From NCBI GenBank assembly GCA_030704615.1, contig CM060733.1:23560001-23624000 (forward strand): DNA of 64,000 nt, given 5' to 3'. The DNA comes from Takakia lepidozioides. Its lineage: Eukaryota; Streptophyta; Takakiopsida; Takakiales; Takakiaceae. Under the pieces are notes generated by a model. It did not search any database. It was not told where the DNA came from and worked only from the letters and a program-made list of their open reading frames with translations. Below, one piece after another: positions 1 through 12,249 of the stretch; within the stretch, counting starts at the first letter, position 1; each line of letters starts with the position of its first letter. The translations under genes and the position numbers were made by a program.

Positions 1-418
1 AGTCCATAACCGCTTGGGGCTAAAACAACCTAATGCAAAGACAAATATTGTGATTGGGATGTCACTATATTTACACTTGGAAATTTTGTGTAGTGCTTTA
101 TATTTCACGTCAAAGTAAAGTTGACATGAGAATACTAACAGCCGGCACGGCACGAAATCATGTGCAAAAACTATTCTCTATGACCAAACAAAACTTGGGT
201 GGCCAAAAATAATGACTCAATGACAACACTTAACTTAGCAATATTCTAGTCTACATCTCATTGTTTTGGTCCTCTCACATATTAGCAATAAATAAGATTG
301 ATCGTCACAACTCACACACATGTCTAGGCACTCCTTACTCATTTTGACTTCCTCTCATTGTTACAATTGTTCTAAAATCCCAAGTTAAGAAAAAGTTTTA
401 AGGCGGGAATCAGGTGCC

Positions 419-1381
419 ATGGCTACACTTTCGTCATTCTTGAGAAGTTTGGCACTGGGACTTGTAATGGCATGCGCTGTAGGCAACTACATAATGTCGA
501 AAGTTGAGTGCTTCCCGCTAGAAAAATTCAATACTATTGGACCATACTATTGGACGGATGTTCTTTTCTATCCCAATCAAACTGATTTTGTAATAGCAAG
601 GATCAATGGAACGGCAACCCAAGATAACTTTGGAGCATTCCAAATCTTTAACGATCCTCTCAGATTGGGTCCCAATGCAAATGACGCACTTCTAGGCCGT
701 ACTGAAGGCCACTTAGCACTTGTGAGTGCTTAACTTCCATATATCAATATTACAATGGTCATGTCTATAATGCACAATATGCTTAATTTACATGTACCAC
801 GACTGTTCATGTGTAGATTTTGCAAAACTTTACAAATTCAGTGTATTCAAGTATTGAAGCTTATAGGTTTTTCTTGTTCCTTGTTTATGTAAAATTACAA
901 GCTTACATTTAATTTGCATGCATATATGTCTATCTACTTTTATTGAACCCGTTGGTGGATCACAAATTAACAAACTAATTCAATAGATTTGCAAGAGTGT
1001 AAAAATAAAAAATAATAATAACTATGTTTCGAGTTAAATATGTAAGATCCAAACTTTTGCAACTTTCATAGTACATATTGTTTACAAGTGAATATTGTAA
1101 GACTCACCTATGGGTTTCTGGCTCTAAATTATCTACAGAGCAGCGTCGACGCACTTGATGGACCAATACAATTCACATTTGTATTGAACAATGGTACCAT
1201 CACCTTTGGAGGATACTTGGCGTACCCTTATGACAACCGCTATGGAATCATTACGGGAAGTGGTGCCTACAAGAACATTATTTGGGGCTACACTGATACG
1301 ACTTTTAGCTCGTTCGGCCTTGGCTTTGATCAGCTAGTACTCAAGGGCACTGTTTATTACACCACGTCCCATGACTACTAA
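419..1381 (+). CDS. Dirigent-like protein, copy 1 (two exons)
   Basis: Dirigent proteins are secreted beta-barrel proteins that steer phenoxy-radical coupling (lignan and related chemistry) or act in cell-wall and defence biology. Exon 1 is 419-721 (101 codons). It ends in frame at a consensus donor (CTT|GTGAGT). Exon 2 is 1139-1381, after the acceptor CTACAG. The phase-0 join gives 181 residues, a normal dirigent length. Residues about 1-31 form a hydrophobic secretion signal. The family pattern is visible: LGRTEGHLAL before the intron, then FTFVLNNGTITFGG, then IITGSGAYKNIIWGY, which matches the usual ...VGGTGxF...ARGY block. NQT and NGT sequons fit a secreted protein. A TATA-like AATAAATAAG lies near 288 and AATAAA-type runs near 1555. 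Family assignment is by motif; the substrate is unknown. Confidence 0.8.
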
Positions 1382-3055
1382 ACTCTTGATCAGCTTTTGA
1401 TAAGAGATGCAGTGCACTTTCAAATTTTTTGATGAAGTTGCTTGAAGGTATTGTGATTGAAATTTCATTGTAGTCATGGCTGGAAACATATCATCTACTG
1501 ATTTATGTAGTGATTTGTATGTCTTCACATCCATAAGTTATATGGATATTTAGAAAATAAAATAAAATAAAAGAGGAATAGGGAAAATAGGGACATCCAT
1601 AGCTCTGAGCATTCAGTAGCCTTATAGAAATTAGCATAGTTAATTGCGAAGTCTAGCATGCTGTCTAATCATATTCAGTTGGATTGGAGATAAACCATCT
1701 TTTAGGACATTCTCACAACACTTTTACTTCAAATCCTTGATGCTAGGTTAAAAGTTTGGAATCATTGTGTAGTTCCGAGCACCAAGACATTATATTGTAA
1801 CTTCATGTTGTGCTCACACACCATGTCAACCCCATTTTCAACTTGATGAGTAACTAACTTAATTTTTCTACATAGAATGATATTCCTTCCATCAAACCAA
1901 AGACTAGTTTCATTGTATCGTAAGTAAGACTCTACTACATCGTACACAATGGACTACATGCAGTCAAATAAATGATTGTACGTCAATGATACATATTGTC
2001 ATTTGGTTCATGATTCATAAACTCATAAGGTGAAAATAATTGAAATACAAAATAACATGACATGTGCGACACGAAAGTCATGAATGAGTTGGAAGACTTT
2101 TGCCGAAGCAAATGTAATTTATGGTGTCGCTTCACCCCGAATGTTTAATGTCTTCTATTTGAAAGGTGAACAAATCAAATCAACCATGTTCAATTCTTAA
2201 GCGGAGGTTGGTATCGCGTGAACACAAACTGACATGAGCAAGATACCACATCAACACAATCCATGGTTATAAGGGTAATATATTTGGAAATGGAATTAGA
2301 AATCATACGCAGACATATGGCATAGTATCAATAGGGTTAGTTACTTAAATACTAGGGTAGCCTATGCCGTTGGCCCAAGTGTCTAGTGTCATTTAAGCCC
2401 AAGTGCAATCCCCTATGTGTCCAAGTACATCTCCTATGTCGAGGCCCGTGTGTGAAGAATTTGCTATTTTTCACGAATTTCCAGTGCAATCTCCAATGTC
2501 ATTCCAACACTTAATTTTGTAATTTAAACCCTATTTTAACTAATTATGGACTTTTGGCTTAAATCCAGACCAAACTTAATATATATTTGAATTAAAATTA
2601 ATTCAAATGTTAATAATATCATGGTGTAATGTGTGATTGAACTTTGTGAAATTTCAGGTGATGTCATACTTGCTTCAAAATGTGACATATAAGATGTCCA
2701 TTTGACATTGAAGTGCTTGTGAAGTTGCAGTACTGAACAATTCATTGAACGTCCATTGAGAAGTCGAATGATATAATATTACATTATGTAATCACGATAA
2801 AGAAATGTGTCGAATCGAACATGGGGTAGACTCCTACTCTACCATACTCGATACAACTTGATAATAATTTTGATTGAATTTTCATGTTGACAAGCACAAT
2901 ATTCAGAGACAATGCCATTGGAATGATGTTTTGGGTGTGAGAATGACAGTAAAATATTAAAATAGCTTGAAACATTAGGAAGATGACCTAATATGGTAGT
3001 AAAATAAGGTTTGGGAGATATATTAAGTGCAATAAGGTCCAAGTTTGTGGTGAGG
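1382..3055. other. AT-rich noncoding DNA with a dispersed repeat fragment
   Basis: No gene is supported here; the short ORFs are AT-rich chance frames. 2345-2510 holds a fragment of a dispersed repeat (CTAGGGTAGCC, GTTGGCCCAAGTGTC, CACGAATTTCCAG) that recurs at 8.6-10.5 kb and in copy 2 at 44,960-45,120. Confidence 0.6.
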
Positions 3056-3059
3056 AGAA

Positions 3060-4110
3060 CGGTTTAGGGTTTGGATTTAGGGTAGAAAGAGAAAAACAAA
3101 TATGAAAGACTCACCTCCGTAGAGTGTAAAAATGTAAGGAGAATTTGATATCCATGTAATCATTCTATCATACGTTATCCAACAAAATTTTAAAAAAAAA
3201 CATTAAAAGAGAAGATACATTTACAAGAGGTAACATGGTAGTACAATAAGGTTTGGAGTTTAAGTAGGGTATTACACTAAGGTTTTTGGTATATGGTAAG
3301 AGTAATGGTTTAGGGTGCTAAGGGTCAAGCTTAAGCTTAGGGTAACAATTAAGGGAAGGGTAAAGGGAAGGGTAAGGGTGTAGGGTTTGGATTTAGGGTA
3401 GAAAGGGACAAATATGGAAGACTCACACATGGTAATACACTAACTTGGTTTGGAGTGTAAGTAGGGTAGTACACTAACTTGGATTTTGGTATATGGTAAG
3501 AGTAATGGTTTAGGGTAGTAAGGGTCAAGCTTAAGCTTAGGGTAAGGATTAAGGCTAGGATAAAGGGAAGGATAAGGGTTTAGGGTTTGGATTTAGGGTA
3601 GTACACTAAGGTTTTTGGTATATGGTAAGAGTAATGGTTTAGCGTACTAAGGGTCCAGCTTAAGCCTAGGGTTAAGGGGTGATGGTAAAGGTACAAATGG
3701 ACAAACAAATATGGAAGACTCGCACTCACTAGAACTTGGTGTGTATGATAAAAAAATGAAAATAAAAATGGAGAAACGAATGTTATGGAAGAGTCATTGA
3801 GACGGACAAGTATTTAAATTAACGACTCGTCATTGGAACCTGGTCTTAAGATACATAGAAAGCACACTAGTATGCAAAGGTAAGTGCATGTGAATCCAAA
3901 ACAAATGAGAAAAGTAGCGCAAAAAGGAAGGGAGAAGAGATTTGGATTACCATAAGGTCCATAACCATTATTGGTTATGGTATGGATAGTACAATCCTAT
4001 TTGCAAAAGGAATGGTAAGGGTTTAGAAAAAAATGCTTAAGGGTCTTTTAGGGTAAAGGGTGTTACTAGGATAAGGTTTTACTAAGGGTTTTGGTTTAAG
4101 TTAGAAATCG
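3060..4110. repeat. Degenerate TTTAGGG-rich repeat tract
   Basis: The tract repeats blocks such as GGGTTTAGGGTTTGGATTTA, GGTATATGGTAAGAGTAATG and CAAGCTTAAGCTTAGGG. TTTAGGG is the usual plant telomere unit, but here it is embedded in longer, irregular blocks, so this is not a pure telomere array. The same tract occurs in copy 2 at about 45,620-46,680. Confidence 0.7.
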
Positions 4111-4664
4111 ACAAACAAACATGGAAGACTCCACTCGCTAGATATAGACTCGCTTAGAGGAGGAAAATGAGGAGAACATGAGAGGTATAAGTTAAGGAGT
4201 GGCAAATTGAAAAGTATGGCAATAATGATAGGGTAAGGGTCCTCTTAGTGGGAGACCTCAGTTGGAGACTTGGCTTGAGTCAAGTGCAAGCATTGAGAGA
4301 CGGATTGGAATCGGCACAATGACAGGACATTGGAAAAAAACATTTAGACCGGATTGGAAAAGAAAGAATCCAGGGGTTGTGCAAGCATTTTTTTTTTTTT
4401 TGTGCACTGTCTGTTTTGTAAGTTCGAATCCCTCACACGAATATTTGTAGATGAATAGAACGTACAGCAGTGCAGAGTCCAGCACGCAAAAAAAAACTGG
4501 CCACTCAAGGTTAAGTGCGACAGAAAAATAAAACAAGAAGGATCCCCAAACGCAAACACGAAGGGAAAAAAATATAAAGAAATTTTTATATCTTAAAACA
4601 AAGGACCGGAAATGACCTCAACATTTAGTCCACGGACGGAAAATGGTTCGCAAGAAGGTAACCT

Positions 4665-5990
4665 TCAAGTATCTGGCTGAAGGTTAGCCTCATCCAAATT
4701 CGCGTACGCCTTCACTGCTTCCACCGCTGTAATTCTCTTTGTGCTATTTCTTGTCGTATTTTTTCGTGGCATTGTCCACACGACATTGTTCACGTGGATC
4801 CATTGAGCATGATCTGACGGGTTGTACTCCCAAACTTTTGACCAACAATCCATGTACCTCTCCAAGTCGGAGGGGTTACCTCATTTCTTCGGTCTCCACC
4901 ACTCCACCTTCACTTTCTTAAAATAAGGATCCTCTCTTCATCGGATGACATCTGAAATTGCCATTCTCATCCAGATCGGGCAAGTCGTTGGGTCATGAGG
5001 GCGAACGAGCACAAGAAATCCTTTCTCAATATCCTTGAACGGACTCAAGGGTATCATTGAACGCTCGCACCTAGGGCCACAGAAAGGTTATGGAACTTCA
5101 TCCTCATATTCTATATCATGCAATATCTGTGGCTTGATGCCATCCCTCCGATGGTTTGAGGACCAATTTGTTTTCCGCCAGCCTCAAGAAGTTGAATACG
5201 CTCCGGAATTTCCTGCATTGGCTTATCCAATTCGGCGAGAACATTTCCTTAGTATTGGTCATATTGTTCCATTACATCTCGGTAATGATCGTCAAGCAAC
5301 ATTTCTTTGGTCCAAACATCTCTGTATTTCTTAATACCATTTTTTTATGAAGGACTATTTTTCGGAGGAGTCGTCCCCGACTCCCCATATCGGTCTTCTT
5401 GGAACGGCATCTGGGTGTCCTTCAGGGAGATTTGGAGTCTCGTCAGGGTTGGACTTCCACATCTTAACGCTGGAGTTTTTTTGAAGCCACTCCGAATCAA
5501 TAACTGACTTCTTGTACTTCATAACGGGCCAGCCATCCACATCCTTAAAAAATCGAAAGACGTGCATCTCTGAGATCTCCACCAAAGCCTCATTTCCATT
5601 AAGAATACAACCCTTAACAAACTTCTTGAAGTCGGGAACCTCCTGAATAATTTGAGGAATGAATTGCATATCTTGGGAGATGATGAATGACCTCATCAAA
5701 TCCGGAAGAATGTAGGTGTTGCGTTCCTTTAGGTTCTTTGAGAGATAGCTGAAGAATCCGTCAATATCCTCATGGGTGTGCCCGACCATGAGAACCTAGC
5801 TGGATCTCTGCAAAGACATCTTGGGCAGTGAGGAGGGATAGGAAAACAAGCATCCATCTGTTCTTATTGTCCTTGGCGGAGTTGTCCATCTGCTAATAAA
5901 ATCGTCTAGGAAGTGGTCGAGCACCACATTTATCTTGCGGCCTGCAGGGTTTCAGAGCCTCCAACCATCTCGATTTACCTACTCATGAGC
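4665..5990 (-). pseudogene. DUF7869-type transposase-like gene, decayed (copy 1)
   Basis: The minus-strand frame at 5789-5355 begins MVGHTHEDIDGFFSYLSKNL. The VGHTHEDID signature is characteristic of the DUF7869 C-terminal domain, found in transposon-like proteins of early plants and animals. Directly upstream (5800-5950) a different frame reads MDNSAKDNKNRWMLVFLSLL, the preceding family block, so a frameshift separates the two. Downstream (5355-4665) coding similarity continues in pieces with several stops: acidic text, then NVVWTMPRKN near the end. A leftover frame at 6384-5983 may be upstream coding sequence of the same gene. The family is known from the motif; any transposition role is inferred. 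Confidence 0.7.
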
Positions 5991-6918
5991 GCTTTAAAGA
6001 AATCATTTTGAACTGAAGTGTCAAAAATGTTCTTGGATTCCCGGTATGTCGGCTTTTCAAGTTGGCGCAGGCACCGAGCCAACGACCCAATTGTGAAGTT
6101 TGAATTTCCTTTCCAGAACTCAAGAAAAAATTGAGCGTGCGGATTATGACCTTTCTATCAAACAACGTCTTCATTGGAATTATGTTCCGAGGTAATCCGT
6201 TCATTATGTGTGCATTCCATTCAGGATGTGGAGTGCTCAAGGGACAATTTCCATTCCGTTCCCCTATGGAATCTGGACAAGGACAATGACGAAACAATTG
6301 CAACTTCTCGACTTCCCGACCCTGCAGTGTTGGCGCAATGTTCTGCACCAAGGAAGCGGCATAGAGCCCCCAAACCATTTCCATCTCTTATACAAATCGG
6401 TTCCACCAGAGAGCAGTCTGTCTTCAAAACAAAGCAGACTCGAGGAAAAAAATGAATACCTCGGACATACCGAGGTCTCGTCAAAACACGTCCGTTGGGA
6501 TCCCAAGTCCGTCAGCGAGACATTCTAATAAGGCTACATCGGTATTATTCGATATCATTTCTTTACTTTCTTCTCTTTTGTGTTTGTTTGGTTCTGCACT
6601 AATTAACTCTATCTTTTATCAACAGGCTGGGATGCAACACGATACATTCGTCAGTTTCCCTCCGTACAAGGTACTTTCTTGAACCTCCACTTGGCAGTCG
6701 ACGTTCCTCTTCTTCGCAATATTTTCGCTCCTCTCGAAACATTTCAACCCGCAACACGTACAGGTTTTGGCCACTTATTGCACGTTCATGTTGATCTTCC
6801 ATACACTAAATCATTCTGGGTCATGGGTATTTTCATGGCAGAAACACTAATGTCAGTGTGTGATTAACTTGCTCAGGATAACTTTATCTCTCATCATTTA
6901 CATGCAACAGCGGGGAAG

Positions 6919-7496
6919 ATGAAACGGATGTTGTTAATTTTGAGTGTCAACGGACTCTTCTGCTATCGGCCACCCCCAACCGGCGGTGAACTGTTTAAGG
7001 AGAAATTTTGTTTCAGGAATGTGACACTTCGAGTTCCTGACGGACCGTTTGTGGTGCCTCGGCCTGGAGTCTTAGAGTTTCTGGACCTTGCATTGAAGCA
7101 TTTTCACGTGGCCATTTGGTCATGCGCTGATAGAGGTGTTCTTTGTAAGATGTTGGAGAGCTTCGTCCCCCGAAAATAACGAAGAAGTTTTGCTTCATAT
7201 GGTCAGCCAAGGATTGCAAAGATACTACCGGTTATATCAGGTCCGGGATGAAATATCCCGTGAAGGATATTTGCAGTGTTATTGCCAAGTTCCTTGGTAG
7301 ACCGTTTGCTATGCATGGGCAAAACCTTCTTGTAGATGATGAGCCATCAAATGGCCTGCGAAACCCACAAAATACTGGATTCTTCCCTTTCTCATTCAAG
7401 CCATCACCAAATGGCTTGCGTGATCGGGATGATATGACAAAGGTAGTGTGGCCATACATATCGGAGATGGCTGGAGCTTCAACAGTCGTTGATTAA
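6919..7496 (+). pseudogene. FCP1/NIF-like (HAD) phosphatase, decayed
   Basis: FCP1-like proteins dephosphorylate Ser/Thr, classically on the RNA polymerase II tail, using a DxDG(T/N) motif. Here 6919-7179 encodes KRMLLILSVNGLFCYRPP, then RPGVLEFLDLALKHFHVAIW. A one-base slip in a run of C near 7171 shifts the reading into the frame that encodes KFCFIWSAKDCKDTTGYI, then NLLVDDEPSNGLRNPQNTGF and DDMTKVVWPYISEM, ending at 7496. The order matches plant FCP1-like HAD proteins. The nucleophile motif, expected near DLNG, reads LSVNG, so both catalytic aspartates are missing. Frameshift and lost motif together point to a pseudogene. Upstream introns cannot be excluded. Confidence 0.65.
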
Positions 7497-7544
7497 ATTA
7501 GCGATAACCGGGCAAAGTGTTCTCATAAGCTTAAGGTCGAGACC

Positions 7545-8035
7545 ATGCCTGCTGGGCCTGGTATGGAAGATATCGTGATCCTCGTGTTTGGATCCCACAA
7601 CAAAAAAAAAATGCTTACCTTGCTAGGCACGTGGATCCCACTATTCTGTTGTTTGTTTAGAATTGGATTTTCCAATTCTTTTGTATTTGCATTTGCACTC
7701 TTACCTGAACAAATTCTCATTATGCAAAACTTCCACTTTGGGCCTAACATTTGTCATTTCCACCGTTTGTCCCCAGTTACATTCAAGGAACGAATTCTAG
7801 AAGAAAAAGAAGAGTTGCGTGATTGGGAAGAATGGCAGGCGTATCGGAAGGCTTCAAGGGCATCAAGTAGAGTTGGCAGTAACATTTCAGATGACAATGT
7901 CAGCCGGTTTCACCTTCCTGAAAATATCTCCGTTTCTTTTGGTGCGAAGACCATTGCTAACCGGAGGCGTCTTCGGACACATTGACTGCGAGCCGTTTGG
8001 GAGGAGGCTCAGTATTATTAATGAGTTAGTGTAAG
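7545..8035 (+). other. ORF fragment after the FCP1-like remnant
   Basis: The frame to 7985 ends with a charged stretch (ERILEEKEELRDWEEWQAYR) and a serine-rich tail. It may be the 3' exon of the FCP1-like remnant or unrelated. No family is recognised. Confidence 0.25.
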
Positions 8036-8289
8036 CCGTAACAGTTCTATGGCTTCAGAATCTATGGCTTAACAGTTGACATTATTTTTTTTGTTGGTTC
8101 ATCGCCAATGATACAATCTCAAATAAAATATGTTTGATATCATCAATCAGGTCCCAACCGACTCATTTTTCCATGTTGTCATCTTCATCACGTGCCATCA
8201 TTGTTTCATATTTGGTTCTGCCATTGTTCCATGTTTGTTTGTGTATGTCATTTTGGATATCGGAGCTCTCATCATTGTTTGATTCATTG

Positions 8290-8360
8290 CATCTTTCCAT
8301 TCCTTTTAATGAACGTCAACTTGGCAGTGGATGTTCCTCTAAGACCACAATACATACTTG
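8290..8360. repeat. Short repeat shared with 6675-6715
   Basis: CTTGGCAGTGGATGTTCCTC here matches CTTGGCAGTCGACGTTCCTC near 6690, suggesting local duplication around the FCP1-like remnant. Nothing else is recognised between 8035 and 8600. Confidence 0.4.
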
Positions 8361-8599
8361 TATTTCTGCGTAGAATGTGTGGAGGATTATATAATTCGTT
8401 GTTATATAGTGCACAAATAACCAAATAATTATAGATATATCTCTTTATTTATATTATAGATTATGTTTATTCATATATCTTATATTATTTCTGGACCAAA
8501 CAAAAGCGCAGAATTCGTTAAAATAATGTTTTTAGCTGAATTTTCAGCGACCAAAATTGTTCATATTTCTATAATTCTCGACCCATAGGTCCAAATTTT

Positions 8600-10490
8600 G
8601 TGAAACCAAGTCGGTCCATCCCTACTCATCGAGGGCTTTCCAACGGTACCAAAATTGTGGCCTCTATCTAAGCCCAAGTGCAACCTCCAGTATCATTCCA
8701 ACACTTGATTTTGTAATTTAGTTGAATTTTCAGCGACCAAAATTATTTATTATTGCATAAGTCTCGGGCCAATCATTGTTGAAGTCCACTTTGCTATTTT
8801 TCACGAATAATTTCCGGTGACCTAAAGTACTTGAAACTCCACATCTCCCCCACCGTAGGTCCAAAAATCATGAGACCAAGTTGGTGCACCCCTCCTCGTG
8901 GAAGGCTTTCCAACGGTACCAAACACCAAGGCTGGGCCCGTAGTTTGGGAGATCTCAATGCTACAAAATAAACAAACTATCTTGCTTCATATATTGACTA
9001 GGGTAGCCTGTGCCGTTGGCCCAAGTGTCAAGTGTCATCTAAGCCCAAGTGCGTCTCCTATGTCGAGGCCCAAGTGCGACCTCTAGGGTAACCTCTGTCG
9101 TTGGCCCAAGGGTCCAATGTCATCTAAGTCCAAATGCATTTTTTTTTTCTACAGAGCCTACGACCAGATTTGAACTGGAGACCTTTCCCTTGATATCTCT
9201 CTCCTCTCGAGGCTCCAACCATTGTCCCAAGAAAGCCCACTTTGCTATTTTCGGAATTTCCAGTGACCCAAAGTACTTGAAATTCCACATCTCCCACACC
9301 GCAGGTCCAAACATCATGAGACCAAGCTCACCCCTCCTCGTCGAGGGCTTTCCAATGGTACCAAGCACCAGGGCTGGGCCTCGCAGTTGGGGACATCTCA
9401 AATCTACAAAACAAACAAAACAAAACAAACGCCTCGCTTCATATATTGATATGAAGCAAGGTAGTTTGTTTGTTTGTTGGCTCCTCTATAGAATAAAGAG
9501 GAGACTATGCATCAGTGTCAAAAATCGCTAAGCCGTTGTTGTGCCTTCCCCAAGTATCACCTCATCTCCTTTGTTAAAAACTTCTTCATGCCTCCAGGTA
9601 ACATCTCCCTCAGATAACATCTCTCTTATTGAACAATTTATGAAAGAATAAATGGATGAAGTTTTAAGTTTATTATGGATAAAAGTAGATTTCGCTATCA
9701 CAAAGAGGAGCCATACGCAACTAGTCACTTGTTTGTTTTGTTTTGTTTGTTTTGTAGCGTTGAGATTTACTTTTGGTCGTCGGAAATTCGCGAAAAATAG
9801 CAAAGTGGGCTTTCTTGGAACAATGATTGGATATATTACTACTCAATAAATTCATGGAAAAAATAAATTGGTTTGTTCAATATCAAGGTAGTTTGTTTTG
9901 TTTTGTTTCGTAACGTTGAGATCTCCCAAACCGCAGGGACCCAGCCCTGGTACTTGGTACTGTTGGAAAGCCCTTGATGAGGAGGGGTGCGCACAGACTT
10001 GGTCTTATAATTTTGGTCTCAGCAGATGAAGCGAGGTACAAAATCAAGTATTTTTTTCAAATTCTTCACACTTGGGCCTCGACATAGGAGATGCACTTGG
10101 GCTTAGATGGGCCTCGACATTATATTAAATATTATTAAAAGACTGCATGTGAAAAAAATCTGTGAATCAAGGTTGTTTGTTTGTTTTACTTTGTTTCGTT
10201 TGTTACGTGGAGATCTCCCAAACTGCACAATTTTAGTACTATTGGAAAGCCCTCGATGAGTAGGGGTGCACCGACTTGGTCTCAAAAAATTTGGACCTGC
10301 GGTGTGGGAGATATGGAATTTCAAGTACTTTTGGTTGCTGGAAATTCCTGAAAAATAGGCTTTCCTGCAACAATGCCGTGGAGATCTCCCAAACTGCAGG
10401 GTCTCTAGATACATAAGGGATTGCACTTGGACTTAGATGACAAATGGACACTTGGGCCAACGGCACAGGCTATCCTAATAGTATATGATG
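8600..10490. repeat. Inverted repeat arrangement of a dispersed repeat family
   Basis: The block CTAGGGTAGCCTGTGCCGTT at about 9000 recurs in inverse orientation at about 10,455-10,485 (CAACGGCACAGGCTATCCTA). Inner blocks are also inverted: CGAGGGCTTTCCAACGGTAC-type text at about 8630, 8900 and 9340 faces TTGGAAAGCCCTCGATGAG at about 9965 and 10,240. Runs of GTTTGTTTTGTTTTG-type sequence occur in both halves. This fits a foldback or TIR element, or two opposed copies of one repeat. No transposase is seen. Related fragments lie at 2345-2510 and 44,960-45,120. Confidence 0.6.
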
Positions 10491-10999
10491 AATATGATAA
10501 TATTCTTACTTAAAAACATAAACAGATAAAAATCTTTTCTTCGTATATTTTTTCTTCGTATTATTGAAAGAAGAAAACCCTTATAGTGCCATGATAATAT
10601 TTTAGTAGTTAAATGATACTTTAACTATATTATAATATCATAAACCACATCCAATTTGTGCCAACGAAGTATAAGATAACTCGTTCAACAGGGCCTCTTT
10701 CCTATCTTCTTGCTCACTTCTAACTCAGCATCTGCCAAGATATATCACATCTATTTTTATAAAAAAAATACAATTCAGGCCTTGAGGAGGGGGAAAAATT
10801 AACCCCCTTTCAGATAAGCCATTAGGCACACAGGTGGGAAATGTCACCACCAGACCAACCGGTCACGAACGATCCACACACCAGGCAGGGCAGCGGGTTT
10901 GAACCCCGAACCACTAGGGCGACACACTGTGCACTTACCAGCTGATGTGCATCTATTTGCCTTCTAGAGGGTTTCATTAGCGAAACTAGGGCTTCGCGT

Positions 11000-11625
11000 T
11001 GCTCCGCACTACTAGCGACGAATTCTGAGAACTACGTTCAATTTGCACAAAAGGGGTGGGTCATTTCCCATGGTGTTGCATCTGTTTATTGTTCAAAGGT
11101 AGGCTCCCCACCCTTAGTTTAAATTTCAGTCCACTGCCAACTGTATGTTGGCCCTTCATATCATCCTTTTAAGGTCTTCATGCTCAACTTCATTTCTGCC
11201 TTTCCCTCAAAGCCTGTTTAACATGACGGTCTTCCTTCCAATAAATTATCAGAATTAGATCAACATCAGTAACCTAGTTTAACCTGGCAAAGGTTCTATT
11301 TTTGAGCGGGCATGCCTATTATATTAATCACTGAAGATGGCAAAGGTTGAAATATCAAAATTACTAGAGACTCTTTCAAAATTGATTTGCCCAGGTGGCA
11401 TGGTTGCAATGAAAACTCTCGAGATCTCTAATGTTGACACAATATTCCTATGAGTATGATTATGATTCGCTAGTGCCTGTAAAGCTAAGAGGGAAGGTTA
11501 GTGTATATTTCAGACGTAGCCCAAACGTTATCATTGAAAACTGGCAAAGATGGCCAATGATTGAGATTGAGGGTTACGGCGGAGTGCTGCACAGGTCAGT
11601 ACACATCCCCAGGAAACAATAAAAA
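11000..11625 (+). other. Possible coding exons, unrecognised
   Basis: Two short open stretches look more coding-like than their surroundings. About 11,000-11,100 encodes SENYVQFAQKGWVISHGVAS and ends at AAG|GTAGGC, a fair donor. 11,431-11,622 encodes YDYDSLVPVKLRGKVSVYFR followed by NVIIENWQRWPMIEIEGYGG. No family is recognised and no full gene model could be built. The DNA from 10,490 to 11,000 and from 11,640 to 12,230 shows nothing further that I can support. Confidence 0.25.
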
Positions 11626-12249
11626 CTCATTTTGTAGAAAGACCATGCAACAATCATTTACATTTTCAAGCAAGAAGTTCAATATGGATATTCACAGGGT
11701 AAAGGTCGAAGAGGGAAAGAGAAACATATGATCAGGTGTAGAGGTAATTGGCTGCCATCATTAAGTTCCAGCATAATTTTAGGTTCAATATAAAACTCGG
11801 TCTGCTTACCATTGCAATGCCAGCAAAATGCAAAGTCAACTCCAGACCTAAATTGGAAAGTATGAACAAAAGAGCACATGTAAGGAGTGTCACCAAATTT
11901 GGACTATCAACATCTTGAAGAGACTTAATTAGTAGCTAGACCTCTTCACTAATTTCATTAGCTATTAGGACCAACAAAAGTACTGACAAACTTTCTGAAG
12001 AATGGGTGTACTGATCTCTGGAAATCTTACTTCACCTAACTCCATCTCCGTAAAACTTCCTGTCACAATTACATGAGGTTCTTGTAGAGAGTTTCCTTCT
12101 GGAGAGTATCCTTCTGAGCCGGTTTGCTTTCCTCACTCTCCCTCTTGATACTCTCCATTGGCTTACATAAGCTCTAGTTCAGACTGCAGACCCCAACTTA
12201 CCAGGACAAACCCTCAATATGCTGTTAACTTAAAGAGCAGTGACCATGG

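Larger units (their letters stand above)
1..5535. repeat. Segmental duplication, copy 1 (about 5.5 kb)
   Basis: This block is a near-identical direct copy of 42613-48112. The offset is 42,612 at the left edge and drifts through small indels; for example the dirigent start codons are at 419 and 43032. Most differences are single bases, plus one loss of some tens of bases in copy 2 near 45,410 relative to copy 1 near 2,790-2,860. Similarity stops at about 5535, inside a decayed DUF7869-type gene that continues only in copy 1. The left breakpoint is not visible because copy 1 reaches the window edge. The block carries the dirigent gene, TTTAGGG-rich DNA and the transposase-like remnant. Confidence 0.95.

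Noticed and set aside
10880-10910. tRNA or tRNA-derived SINE (GGGTTTGAACCCCG resembles a B box)
   Set aside because: No A box or cloverleaf could be traced around it. The same holds for AAGTTCGAATCCCTC at about 4420 and for a minus-strand match near 9165.
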